DNA from: DASUGC01 sp035606665
GTDB lineage: Bacteria > Acidobacteriota > Vicinamibacteria > Vicinamibacterales > SCN-69-37
Reading direction: 5' to 3'
Length of the DNA stretch: 64,000 bases
Assembly: GCA_035606665.1 (NCBI GenBank)
Contig: DATNEY010000053.1
Location: forward strand, 124,001-188,000
Below the pieces are notes generated by a model that worked only from the letters and a program-made list of their open reading frames with translations, made no database searches and was not told where the DNA came from. Position 1 is the first letter of the stretch; each line of letters starts with the position of its first letter. Of the stretch, positions 21,635-30,490 are shown piece after piece. Both the position numbers and the translations under genes were made by a program.

Positions 21635-23033
21635 GCACGGAGGCGAAACGGAGAGTCACCGTAGTGCCGCGGCCAGGCTCGCTTGTGACACCGATCGTGG
21701 CGCCGTGCCTCTGCGCGATCCAGCGCACGAGATTGAGGCCAAGGCCGGCGCCCTCCGCCGTTCGCGAGCGCGACGCATCCGCCTGATAGAACCGCTCGAA
21801 GATGTGAGGCAGCGCGTCGGCCGCGATGCCGATACCGGTGTCTTCGACGCGCAGCACTGCTCGGGCGTCTTCGCGTGACACCGAGACTTTGACGCGCCCG
21901 CCCGGCGGCGTGAATTTCACGGCGTTGTCGATCAGATTGATCAACAGCCGCTCCAGCCATCCAGCGTCACCCATCACCGCGACGCTGGCATCGGCTGAGC
22001 AGGAGAGCGCCACCTGCTTCGACTGCGCGACAGCCTCGAGTTCTTCGGTCACGTCAGCGGCCATGGTAGAGAGGTCGACACGCGCGTTCGCGAGGACGAT
22101 CTCGCCGGCCTCGGCCCGCGCGAGCGTCAGCACCTGATTGATCAATCGCGTCAGCCGGTCCAGCTCTTCGATCTGGCTCGTCAGGCCACGCCGGTATTCC
22201 TCGGGCGATCGAGCATCCGTGAGCGCCGTCTCAGCTTCGGCGCGGAGCACGGCGAGGGGAGTCCGCAGCTCGTGCGCGAGCGCAGTACTGAACTGCTTCA
22301 TGTCGGCGACGGCGGCCTCGAGGCGTTGCAATGTGCCGTTGAACGCGTCCGCCACGCGATCGAGCTCGTCGCCGGTGCCGCGCACCGGGAGCCGCCGCGT
22401 CAGATCGGAGACGTCAATCGTGCGGCTGGCCTCGGCCACGCGCGACAACGGGGCCAGCGCTCGCGCGGCCAGCCAGCGTCCCGCCACGGCCGCCACCGCC
22501 ATACCGGCCGGGACGATGAGCAGCAGCAGACGCAGAAAGCGGCCGAGTGCCGCGTCCATGTCGTCGAGCGAAATCCCGGCCTGCAGGAGGTACGACTTGT
22601 CCGGCGTGGGCGTGATGATGCTCGTGGTCAGCCGGATCCTTCCCTGATCGGTCTGGACGTCCTGCGTTTGGGGCCGCGTGCCGAACGCGCGAATCTCATC
22701 AGGCGTGTAGTGCAGGCCCAGCGGATCCATCGCGGGTGACGCGAGCAGCAGCAGTCCCGTGCCGCTCTCGTAGATCTGGTAGTACCGCGTCGCGCGCTCG
22801 ATGAATGCCACCTCGTCCGGATCGTTGCGGTCCCACGTCACCGCCGGACCATCGCTGCCAAATCGCAGGAAACCGTGCATGGCGCTCGTGATCTCACCGA
22901 GGTCGCGCGTCATCTGTGCGTCGAGCTCGGTCGAGAGCGACCGGTAGTAGACGTAGCCGAGCGCGGTCATCGCGCTGGCCAGGAGCATCGCGAACGAGAG
23001 CGCCAGGCGCGTTCGCAGCGAAAACGGTTTCAT
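21627..23033 (-). CDS. Membrane sensor histidine kinase
   Basis: The 468-residue protein has two membrane segments (about 8-28 and 145-165) around a periplasmic sensor, a HAMP domain (about 165-220), a HisKA domain with phospho-acceptor motif FSTALAHELRTPLAVL, and a C-terminal ATPase domain with N box NLIDNAVKFTPPGG and G boxes VEDTGIGI and GAGLGLNLVRWI. It phosphorylates the response regulator encoded upstream on the same strand. The ATG complementary to 23031-23033 is chosen because MKPFSLRTRLALSF is a typical kinase start; the open frame continues upstream through low-complexity DNA. The last codons lie in the TTGACCGA element. The stimulus is not evident from the sensor region. Confidence 0.9.
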   Translation of the reverse strand: MKPFSLRTRLALSFAMLLASAMTALGYVYYRSLSTELDAQMTRDLGEITSAMHGFLRFGSDGPAVTWDRNDPDEVAFIERATRYYQIYESGTGLLLLASPAMDPLGLHYTPDEIRAFGTRPQTQDVQTDQGRIRLTTSIITPTPDKSYLLQAGISLDDMDAALGRFLRLLLLIVPAGMAVAAVAGRWLAARALAPLSRVAEASRTIDVSDLTRRLPVRGTGDELDRVADAFNGTLQRLEAAVADMKQFSTALAHELRTPLAVLRAEAETALTDARSPEEYRRGLTSQIEELDRLTRLINQVLTLARAEAGEIVLANARVDLSTMAADVTEELEAVAQSKQVALSCSADASVAVMGDAGWLERLLINLIDNAVKFTPPGGRVKVSVSREDARAVLRVEDTGIGIAADALPHIFERFYQADASRSRTAEGAGLGLNLVRWIAQRHGATIGVTSEPGRGTTVTLRFASVPN

Positions 23034-23139
23034 TCCTGGCCGGGGGACTTCGTCCCGCCGGACCCCCTCGCGCCGTCGCTCGCGGGGACCCCTTCGCCCC
23101 ACGCCGCTCCGGCGGCTCGCTCGCTGCCGCTCGCTCGCT
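23034..23139. repeat. Low-complexity GC-rich spacer within the two-component operon
   Basis: The spacer between the response regulator and the histidine kinase contains GGGACTTCGTCCC-like hairpin words, CCCCTTCGCCCC, and two copies of GCTCGCTCGCT. It resembles the word-repeat elements at gene ends elsewhere in the window and may modulate the ratio of the two products. Confidence 0.4.
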
Positions 23140-23814
23140 TCATTGTGGCGCGTCGGTCAGCATGTAGCCGACGCCCCGCACGGTCTGGATCAGCGGCGTG
23201 GGAAAGCCTCGATCGATCTTGTTACGGAGCGCATTGATATGGACTTCCACGACGTTGCTCACGCTGTCGAAGTGGATGTCCCACACGTGTTCGACGATGA
23301 GCGATCGCGTGACGGGGCGGTTGCTGTGCCGCATCAGGAATTCGAGCAGCGCGTATTCCTTCGGCTTGAGGTCGATCTGCTGGCCACCGCGCGAGACCAG
23401 CCGCCGCACGGTGTCGATTTCGAGGTCGCCGAGCTTGAGCCGTGTCTCGCGAGGCGCGCCGCGCCGGAGCAGCGCGCGCAACCGCGCGCTGAGCTCGGCC
23501 AGCGCGAACGGCTTGGCCATGTAGTCGTCGGCGCCGGCATCGAGCCCCGCGACGCGTTCTTCGAGTGAGTCCTTCGCCGTGAGGATCAGAATCGGCAGTG
23601 ACGCCTTGCGGGCGCGCACGTCGCGCATCACCTGGAAGCCGGACACGCCCGGCAGCATCAGGTCGAGAACGATGGCGTCGTAGTCGATGGCGGCGGCCTG
23701 ACTGCCGGCGTCGCGGCCGTCGTGGAGGACGTCGACCGAGTAGCCCTCGCGTTCGAGGCCGCTGCGGACGAAGCCCGCCAGCTTCTCGTCGTCTTCGACT
23801 ATGAGGACGCGCAC
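23140..23814 (-). CDS. OmpR-family response regulator
   Basis: The 224-residue protein has a receiver domain (1-118) with acidic pocket ED at 7-9, phospho-acceptor D51 in IVLDLMLPG and conserved lysine in LTAKDS. It is followed by an OmpR/PhoB-type winged helix (about 125-222; LTRR-like region with KEYALLEFLMRHSNRPVTR and VEVHINALRNKID). It is encoded just upstream of the sensor kinase on the same strand, the standard two-component order. Target genes cannot be read from this sequence. The gene's 5' side abuts a very strong inverted repeat (23827-23908), which may insulate it from the next gene. Confidence 0.93.
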   Translation of the reverse strand: MRVLIVEDDEKLAGFVRSGLEREGYSVDVLHDGRDAGSQAAAIDYDAIVLDLMLPGVSGFQVMRDVRARKASLPILILTAKDSLEERVAGLDAGADDYMAKPFALAELSARLRALLRRGAPRETRLKLGDLEIDTVRRLVSRGGQQIDLKPKEYALLEFLMRHSNRPVTRSLIVEHVWDIHFDSVSNVVEVHINALRNKIDRGFPTPLIQTVRGVGYMLTDAPQ

Positions 23815-23826
23815 GGTACTAACGAT

Positions 23827-23908
23827 ACAAGGGCAGAGGGCACAGGGCAGAGGTCAAAGGGAGGTTTGACCTCCCTCTGCCCTTTGCCCTGTGCCCTCTG
23901 CCCTTTGT
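23827..23908. terminator. Long purine/pyrimidine inverted repeat (terminator-like)
   Basis: Tandem GGGCAGAGGGCACAGGGCAGA words on the left are mirrored by CTCCCTCTGCCCTTTGCC and GTGCCCTCTGCCC on the right, with only small indels, giving a hairpin of about 35 bp. It follows the leftward small gene at 23987 and precedes the response regulator start, so it most likely terminates the former's transcript. Confidence 0.65.
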
Positions 23909-23986
23909 GGAGCGTGGATGCCGTGGGTGGCAGAGCGGAGCGGAGGGCCGGCTGCCGTGACCACGACATCCACTGTCGAGAGAGCG

Positions 23987-24331
23987 CTACGACTTTTTCT
24001 TCTGCACGGTCACGGCCGTCGCGATGTTCTGCTTCCCAGAGGTCGTGTACCGCACCTGCACGGACGCCCCCGCGGCGAGGTCGCCCTTCTTCTCGGTCGA
24101 CGCGTTGAGGACGAACGTCATGTCCGACGGCTTCGCGCCCGGCTTCGTGATGACGAGGCTCGAGGCGTCCACGGATTTGACGGTGCCGGCCGTGGCGTGG
24201 GTCGCCGGCTTCGGAGCGGGTTTGGACGAGGACTTTGACTGTGGGGAGGAGGCCTGCGGGGCCGCGAGCGCCATCATCGGTACGGTTGCGAGCGCGCCCG
24301 ACAGGCACAAGGTGAGAGCGATTCTGCGCAT
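23987..24331 (-). CDS. Small secreted protein with DUF5666-like domain
   Basis: The 114-residue protein has a signal peptide ending ALA (about residue 23), a Ser/Lys/Pro-rich linker, then a small beta domain (AGTVKSVDASSLVITKPG, then VQVRYTTSGKQNIATAV) that resembles DUF5666-type OB-like folds of periplasmic proteins. It ends in a run of lysines. No catalytic residues are recognisable. It is expressed leftward from a 170-base region shared with the rightward S9 peptidase. Function is unknown; an envelope or metal/nucleic-acid-binding role would be a guess. Confidence 0.7.
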   Translation of the reverse strand: MRRIALTLCLSGALATVPMMALAAPQASSPQSKSSSKPAPKPATHATAGTVKSVDASSLVITKPGAKPSDMTFVLNASTEKKGDLAAGASVQVRYTTSGKQNIATAVTVQKKKS

Positions 24332-24501
24332 GATGCAATCTCCTGGTTGCGTGTAGTGATGACACGGCGTTCGCGGAGGCTCACTGTCGCGTCATCTGAA
24401 GACAGTAGACGCGGGCGACATGAGCCCACCATGAGCGTGAGATTAAGTTTCGTTAATGTGGGAAAGCGCTTATCATCGGCCCCATCTCTGGAGGCCCCGC
24501 T

Positions 24502-27500
24502 GTGAAAGTAATCCGCCGTTCCTCGTCGTCCTCACTCGCCCGCGTCGCGATGCTCCTCGCCGTCCTTGCAGCGACGACTTACGCCGTGACGTCGGCCCAG
24601 GCGCCCGCGAAAAAAGCCCTGACGGTCGAGGACTATACGAAGTGGAGAAGCATCAACGCGCCTGAGCTCTCGGGTGACGGCAAGTGGCTGACGTACGGGA
24701 TGGCGCAGACGAACACCGCGCCGAACGAATCGAAGCCAGTCCTGTATCTGATGAATCTGCAGACGAACGAGACCGTCAACGTCGCGGATGCGAGCGGCGG
24801 AGGATTCTCGTCGGATTCGAACTGGTTGGCGTATACGGTTGATCCTTCACAAGGAGGCCGTGGAGGCCGCGGAGGAAGGGCCGGAGGGAACGGAGCGGGG
24901 GCACCCGGAGGTGGCGGAGGGGGAGCCCAAACAACACCTCCTCAGGTGACGCCGCAAGCGCCCGCTGAGGGCCGGGGCGCCAACGCGAACCAGCCGCAGC
25001 AGCCGCGGCGCGTCGAGCTGCGCAATCTTTCGACGGGCGCGATCAAGGCGTGGCAGGACATTCAGTCGTTCACGTTTTCACCGAACTCGACGCACCTTCT
25101 GTTGCGCCGCCGGCCGGCGCAGGCAGCAGGTGCCGGCGCGGGCCGCGCGGGCGGCGATGGCGCACCAGCGGGCGGCGGTGGTGGCGCCGCGGGTGGCGCG
25201 GCGGCCGAAACGCCGGCGGGTCCGCGTGGCGTCGACTACATCATTCATAACCTCGCGACCGGCCGCGATCAGCTGCTCGGCAGCGTCGGCGACGTCGCCT
25301 TCAACAAATCCGGCGAGTTCCTCGCCTATACCGTCGATGCCGCGCCCAAGGACGGCAACGGACTCTTCGTGTTCGACCTCAAGAACGGCCGCGTCAATCC
25401 TCTCGAGAACGACGCGAAGTCCTACAACCGCATGACGTGGAATGAGGACGGCACTTCCGTCGCGGTGCTCAAGGGCGCCGACGTCGACAAGATGCGTGAG
25501 CGCGAGAACGTGCTCGTCGTCTATACGAACATCGCATCGCTCGCGGCGCCGAATGCACCGGCACTGAATCCAGTCATCCTCGATGCCGCCAAGTCGGACA
25601 CGTTCCCGAAGGGCTGGGTCGTGAGCGATCGTGCGGCGCTGTCGTGGAGCGACGACAACCAGCGCGTCTATTTCGGCATGAAGAAACAGGTGCCGACGCC
25701 GGCTGCCGCGCGCCGGCCCAGCACGGACGAGGTCGCTGACGTCGACGTCTGGAACACCATCGACGAGCGCATCCAGTCGATGCAGATGATTCGTCAGGAG
25801 CAGGACCGCAACTTCACGTTCCGATCCGGCATGGCGGTCGCCGGAGGCAAGTACATCAAGCTCGCCGACGAAACGATGCGCGACATCGACATCGCGATCG
25901 CAGGCAAGTGGGCCGTTGGCCGTGACCAGCGCGGCCTCGTCAAGGATTACGGCCGTCCGGAGGCCGACGTCTATCGCGTCGATACGACGACCGGCGAGCG
26001 GACGCTGATGTTCAAGAAGCTGATGAACCCGAACGGCCTCGGGATTTCGCCGTCGGGCAAGTCCTTCGTGTTTTGGAAAGACAACAGGATCAATGTGTTC
26101 GACCTGGATTCGGGCGCGTCGAAGATTCTCGGCGGAACGACGGCGCCGAATTTCTCCGACATGGAAGACGACCATCCGGGGCCGAAGTCGTCGTACGGTC
26201 TCAGCGGCTACACCAAGGACGGCAAGGCCGTCATCGCGCTCCATCGTTACGACCTCTGGATGGTGCCGCTCGACGGCTCCAATGCCACGAATCTGACGAA
26301 CGGCTACGGCACCAAGAACGAGATCCGCCTCCGCATCGTCCGGCCCGTCCCGCTCGATCCGATGGCGGAATACGGTCCGGGAGGCGCCACCGCGGAGCGG
26401 CAGCTGGTCGATCTGTCGAAGCCCATCACGCTCTCGGCGTACGGCGAGTGGACGAAGAAGTCCGGCTTCTTCGAGCTCGCGAACGGACAGCTCAAGGAGA
26501 TCGTGTACGAGGACGCGTCGTTCAGCACGCCGGTGCGAGCGGCGAAGGCCGAGACGTATCTCTTCACGCGCCAGACGTTCGTCGAGTTCCCGGACCTGAG
26601 GATCTCCGGTGCGGACTTCAAGTCCTCGAAGAAAGTGACGGACGCGAACCCGCAGCAGGGCGAATACCTGTGGGGTCGTCGCCTGCTGTTCGACTACAAG
26701 AACAAGAAGGGCCTGAGGCTCCAGGGCATCCTCGCGATTCCGGATGACTACAAGGCCGGCGAGAAGCGGCCGATGATCGTGACCTTCTACGAGAAGAACT
26801 CACAGAACATGCACCGCTACAGCGCGCCGTCGTATGTCACGGGCATGGGCGCGGTCCCGATGCAGGCCGTGACCGAGGGCTACCTCACGATGTTGCCGGA
26901 CATCCACTTCAACACCGGCTCGTCGCACAGCGACATGCTCGAGTGCGTGGAGGCGGCGGTCCTCAAGGTCATCGAAATGGGCTACGTCGATCCCAAGCAT
27001 ATCGGCATCAACGGCCACAGCTACGGTGGAGAGGGCGCGGCGTTCATCGGCGTGCGCTCGAAGCTGTTTGCGGCGGTCGGCATGGGCGCCGGCGTCACGG
27101 ATCTCTACTCCGACTTCAACCAGAGTTGGGGTTGGACGTACCAAGTGAGTGGCGGCAGCGGCGCGAACGGCCACGACTATTACCTCTACGGTCAGGGCCG
27201 CTGGGGCTTCACGCCGTGGGACAACCCCGAGGTGTACCGGTTCGAGTCCGCGATTACGCACGTCAAGGACGCGCCGGCGCCGTTCCTCATCATGCACGGC
27301 ACGGCGGATCCGACGGTCTCGTTCACCGAGGGCATGAACTTCTATCAAGCGCTTCGGTACTACAAGAAGCCCGCGGTGCTCCTCGCGTATCCGGGCGAAG
27401 GCCACGGCCTGCGCGGCATGGCGAACCGCAAGGATCTGACCATTCGATATTTCGAGTTCTTCAATCACTACCTGAAAGGTGCGCCAGCACCGAAGTGGCT

Positions 27501-27537
27501 GACTGAAGGAGTGCCGCTGCTCGACAAGAGCAGATAG
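24502..27537 (+). CDS. S9-family (prolyl oligopeptidase-like) serine peptidase, exported
   Basis: The 1011-residue protein starts at a GTG preceded by TGGAGG and has a signal peptide ending TSAQA. Residues about 40-700 form a propeller-like N-terminal domain with two glycine-rich inserts (about 118-150 and 203-240). Residues 720-1011 are an alpha/beta-hydrolase peptidase domain with nucleophile S840 in GHSYGG, D936 in HGTADPTVSF and H968 in GEGHG, the complete triad. S9 enzymes cleave short peptides, often after proline or as acyl/dipeptidyl peptidases. Length exceeds the usual 650-750 residues mainly through the propeller and inserts. The next gene begins four bases after the stop, so they form an operon. 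Confidence 0.9.
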   Translation: MKVIRRSSSSSLARVAMLLAVLAATTYAVTSAQAPAKKALTVEDYTKWRSINAPELSGDGKWLTYGMAQTNTAPNESKPVLYLMNLQTNETVNVADASGGGFSSDSNWLAYTVDPSQGGRGGRGGRAGGNGAGAPGGGGGGAQTTPPQVTPQAPAEGRGANANQPQQPRRVELRNLSTGAIKAWQDIQSFTFSPNSTHLLLRRRPAQAAGAGAGRAGGDGAPAGGGGGAAGGAAAETPAGPRGVDYIIHNLATGRDQLLGSVGDVAFNKSGEFLAYTVDAAPKDGNGLFVFDLKNGRVNPLENDAKSYNRMTWNEDGTSVAVLKGADVDKMRERENVLVVYTNIASLAAPNAPALNPVILDAAKSDTFPKGWVVSDRAALSWSDDNQRVYFGMKKQVPTPAAARRPSTDEVADVDVWNTIDERIQSMQMIRQEQDRNFTFRSGMAVAGGKYIKLADETMRDIDIAIAGKWAVGRDQRGLVKDYGRPEADVYRVDTTTGERTLMFKKLMNPNGLGISPSGKSFVFWKDNRINVFDLDSGASKILGGTTAPNFSDMEDDHPGPKSSYGLSGYTKDGKAVIALHRYDLWMVPLDGSNATNLTNGYGTKNEIRLRIVRPVPLDPMAEYGPGGATAERQLVDLSKPITLSAYGEWTKKSGFFELANGQLKEIVYEDASFSTPVRAAKAETYLFTRQTFVEFPDLRISGADFKSSKKVTDANPQQGEYLWGRRLLFDYKNKKGLRLQGILAIPDDYKAGEKRPMIVTFYEKNSQNMHRYSAPSYVTGMGAVPMQAVTEGYLTMLPDIHFNTGSSHSDMLECVEAAVLKVIEMGYVDPKHIGINGHSYGGEGAAFIGVRSKLFAAVGMGAGVTDLYSDFNQSWGWTYQVSGGSGANGHDYYLYGQGRWGFTPWDNPEVYRFESAITHVKDAPAPFLIMHGTADPTVSFTEGMNFYQALRYYKKPAVLLAYPGEGHGLRGMANRKDLTIRYFEFFNHYLKGAPAPKWLTEGVPLLDKSR
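24854..24930 (+). repeat. GGAGG-rich in-frame segment in the S9 peptidase
   Basis: A run of GGAGG-containing words encodes GGRGGRGGRAGGNGAGAPGG in the propeller region. It resembles the linker segments of the two kinases and of the anti-sigma protein. Confidence 0.55.
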
Positions 27538-27541
27538 AGCA

Positions 27542-28399
27542 GTGCGGGCTCTCCTCGTCATTCTGGCGGCGACGGCGTCGTCGGTGTCTGCGCAGGCACC
27601 GTCGCTGCCGGACGCGTTGACCAGGGCGGCGGACTACGTCGCGCAGTACCGGAGCAGGGTCTCGGGTGTGTCGCTGGAGGAGCAACTGCTCCTGACACAG
27701 ATGAACATCAACCAGGCAGTGCCCAGGCGCCTGACCTCGGACGTCGTGCTCGTCAACATCACGGAACGTCTGATGGGCCTCCGCGATCCATTCGCGATCG
27801 ATACGAAGGCCCTGAGGGAGAAACAGCCACGGATCGTCCGCGAGCTGAGTGATCCGACGCTCGCGGCGTGGCGGCGCGTGCAGGAATTCACGCGTGAGAA
27901 CGCGTTTCTTCTCGCATCCAACGTCGCCGTCTGGTACAGCGATCCGATGCTCGCGCTTCAGTTCATCGAGGCCGATCGGCAGTCGTCGATTACCTACAAG
28001 CTCGAGGGCGGCAAGCGAATCAACAACGCGCAGGTCATCGGCGTCGGCTTCAAGGAGAAGCAGGCCGACGGAAAGAAGTACATCCTCGGCACGCCATCGA
28101 ACCCGTCCGCGTCAGGGCGGATATGGGTCGATCCCGCGACCGGCGCGATCCACCAAACCGAGCTCTGGATTCAGTCAGGGTCAGACGTCGCGCGCATCAA
28201 CGTCGTCTACGCGCCCGACCCAAAGCTCAATCTTCTGCTGCCCAGGCAGGCCAACCACACGTTCGAGGAGTACGAGCGCGGCACCGGCATGTCGAACATG
28301 GGCGCCGGAACCGCGGGGCGGCGCGCGACGTTCGACGCCAGCGCCAGGTACAGCAATGCGACGTACACGGCGATAGATATGACGAAAATCATCCGGTAG
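27542..28399 (+). CDS. Conserved exported protein of unknown function
   Basis: The 285-residue protein starts at a GTG four bases after the S9 peptidase stop and has a signal peptide (ending SVSAQ). The rest is a mixed fold with LREKQPRIVRELSDPTLAAW near residue 85 and GRIWVDPATGAIHQTEL near 195. The latter resembles outer-membrane lipoprotein-sorting (LolA/RseB-like) or DUF-type lipid-binding folds found in acidobacterial secreted proteins, but I cannot assign it. Coupling to the peptidase suggests a shared periplasmic task. The stop codon TAG is part of the GTAG foot of a REP-like hairpin. Confidence 0.65.
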   Translation: MRALLVILAATASSVSAQAPSLPDALTRAADYVAQYRSRVSGVSLEEQLLLTQMNINQAVPRRLTSDVVLVNITERLMGLRDPFAIDTKALREKQPRIVRELSDPTLAAWRRVQEFTRENAFLLASNVAVWYSDPMLALQFIEADRQSSITYKLEGGKRINNAQVIGVGFKEKQADGKKYILGTPSNPSASGRIWVDPATGAIHQTELWIQSGSDVARINVVYAPDPKLNLLLPRQANHTFEEYERGTGMSNMGAGTAGRRATFDASARYSNATYTAIDMTKIIR

Positions 28400-28455
28400 T
28401 GGGCCGGGCCTTTAGGCCCGGCGCGCTGCTCGGCGGCCCTGAAGGGCCGCCCTAC
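28396..28455. repeat. REP-like inverted pair forming a convergent terminator
   Basis: The first unit has a GTAG foot (28396-28399) and stem GCCGGGCC-TTTA-GGCCCGGC (28403-28422). The second unit is inverted: GGCGGCCCT-GA-AGGGCCGCC (28433-28452), ending CCTAC (28451-28455). The stop codons of both convergent genes (TAG at 28397-28399 and the complement of 28452-28454) lie inside the two feet. No U-tract follows either stem. Confidence 0.75.
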
Positions 28456-30398
28456 CCCAGCACTTGTTCCTCGTCCCTGTCGTGTGTCTTCTGACGCATG
28501 ACCATGTCGTAATACGTTCCGCGCGCGGCCATGAGATGGTCGTGCGTGCCGCGCTCGATGACCTTGCCGTCTTCCATCAGCAGGATCATGGTCGCCCGGC
28601 GGACCGTCGAGAGCCGGTGCGCGATGACGAACGTTGTGCGCCCGGCGAGGAGTCCTGCGAGTGCGCTCTGGATGAGCTGCTCGCTTTCCGTATCGAGATT
28701 GCTCGTCGCCTCATCCAGGATCAGAATCTGCGGCGCCTTGAGCACCGCGCGCGCAATCGCCAGCCGCTGCTGCTGGCCGCCTGAGAGCTTGACACCCCGC
28801 TCGCCGATGAAGGTGTCGTACTGATCGGGCAGGCGCTCGATGAATTCGTGGGCATTGGCGCGCTTTGCCGCGTCGAGCACGTCCGCGTCCGACGCGTTGT
28901 GACGCCCGTACGCGATGTTGTCGCGTACCGATCCGTCGAACAGGAACACGTCCTGCTGGACGATCGCGAGAAGATCGCGGTACGTCTTCAGTCTGAAGTC
29001 GCGAATATCCCGGCCGTTCACCAGAATTCGCCCGCGCGTCGGATCGTGGAACCGCGCCACGAGATCGGTGACGGTCGTCTTGCCGGCGCCGCTTCGTCCC
29101 ACCAGCGCGACCACGGTGCCGCCGGGAACGCGGACGTTGAGGTCGCGCACTACCGGCCGGTCTTCGCGGTACTCGAACTCCACGTCCTGAAATTCCAATT
29201 CTTCGACGACCGCAGGTGCGTCGACGGCATCCGGCTTGTCGGGTTTGTCAGCCGGCAATTCCAAAATCTCGAAAACGCGTTCCATCGCCGCAAGCGAGCG
29301 CTGGAGCTCTGAAAACGAGTTCACGAGGTTCCAGACCGGATTCAGGATCAGGAACGTGTACCACTGGAACGCCATGATGTCGCCGATCGACGCGCGGCCC
29401 TGGATGTTCAGGTAGCCGCCGTACCAGACAATCACGACGCTCACGCCCGAAACCAGCAGGCCCCACGACGTCCACAGCACGAGCTCGCGCCGGTGTGCGA
29501 AAAGTTCCTTCCGCAGGATGCCGTGCCGGCCGCGCATGTAGTCGAGCAGCTCGCGAATCTCTCGCCCGAACGCGCGGACGACGCGGATGCCCGAAAAAGT
29601 CTCGCCCACCCGGCCATCGACCAGCTCGGCGTCTTTGCGGATCGATCGATAGATCGGGCGGATCCGCCGGGCCGACACGAAGCTCATGATCATGGCGCCC
29701 GGAATGATCGACAGGGCCATCACCGCCAGCCGCCAGTTCAGGTAAAGCACGACGCCGATCGCGACGATCAGCTTGATGATGGAAATCGCCGGCGAGACCA
29801 CGGCCATCTGCATCAGGCCGGTCGTCGTGTCGATGTCGCCGGTAAGACGCGACAGGATGCCGCCCGTCTTCATGTCCCAGAGTTTGGGCAGCGGAAGATG
29901 CAGGAACCGATCGAACAGCGCCCGCCGGAGCGAGAGCATGACGCGGGTGTTCAGGACGCGTTGCCGGTAGTCGCGCAGCATCGACACCAGGCTCGAGAGC
30001 ACGATGACCGTCAGGAACGTCGCGCCGGCGAGGTTGATCCAGCTGATGCGTGACGCGACGTCGAGCGAAGAGTTCAGAAGGACACGGTCGATGATGAACC
30101 GCATGAACAGCGGCTCCACCATCTGCAGGCCGGCCCCCGTCAGTGACAGGGCGAATACGGCAAAGACCGCGAACCAATGCGGCTTCAGCCACCGCAGGTA
30201 TTCGCGCATGTACTCGCGGCGCCTGAGCTTCTTCTCGGGCGCCGCAGCAGCGGTGCGTTTGTCCTCCGGTTCGTCCGCCTCCGGCTGCTTGTCCTTCTTG
30301 GACTCAGCATCCTCCTCGTTGTCGAGAGTCCGCTGGCGGTACTTGTGAACGAAGTCCTTGTACCGTCGGCGCGACGAACGAGGCGCTTCTCTCTTCAT
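28452..30398 (-). CDS. ABC exporter, fused membrane and ATP-binding domains
   Basis: The 648-residue protein has a charged, cytoplasmic N-terminal extension of about 85 residues rich in Lys/Glu, a six-helix ABC exporter domain (about 90-385), and a nucleotide-binding domain: Walker A GRSGAGKTT near 434, signature LSGGQQQR near 537, Walker B ILILDEATS near 555, and the H-loop in IAHRLSTV. It acts as a dimer of half-transporters, exporting lipids, peptides or drugs in the MsbA/multidrug style; nothing fixes the substrate. It is monocistronic. The stop codon lies in the foot of a REP-like element. The 92-base region upstream, shared with the end of the VWA gene, shows nothing notable. Confidence 0.92.
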   Translation of the reverse strand: MKREAPRSSRRRYKDFVHKYRQRTLDNEEDAESKKDKQPEADEPEDKRTAAAAPEKKLRRREYMREYLRWLKPHWFAVFAVFALSLTGAGLQMVEPLFMRFIIDRVLLNSSLDVASRISWINLAGATFLTVIVLSSLVSMLRDYRQRVLNTRVMLSLRRALFDRFLHLPLPKLWDMKTGGILSRLTGDIDTTTGLMQMAVVSPAISIIKLIVAIGVVLYLNWRLAVMALSIIPGAMIMSFVSARRIRPIYRSIRKDAELVDGRVGETFSGIRVVRAFGREIRELLDYMRGRHGILRKELFAHRRELVLWTSWGLLVSGVSVVIVWYGGYLNIQGRASIGDIMAFQWYTFLILNPVWNLVNSFSELQRSLAAMERVFEILELPADKPDKPDAVDAPAVVEELEFQDVEFEYREDRPVVRDLNVRVPGGTVVALVGRSGAGKTTVTDLVARFHDPTRGRILVNGRDIRDFRLKTYRDLLAIVQQDVFLFDGSVRDNIAYGRHNASDADVLDAAKRANAHEFIERLPDQYDTFIGERGVKLSGGQQQRLAIARAVLKAPQILILDEATSNLDTESEQLIQSALAGLLAGRTTFVIAHRLSTVRRATMILLMEDGKVIERGTHDHLMAARGTYYDMVMRQKTHDRDEEQVLG

Positions 30399-30490
30399 CC
30401 ATTGGGGAAGTTACAACTAACCAGACGCAAGTCACAACTTCGGACCGATTTCATTCTGGCGAACGGTCAGGATTCTGACGCCAGCGGTTT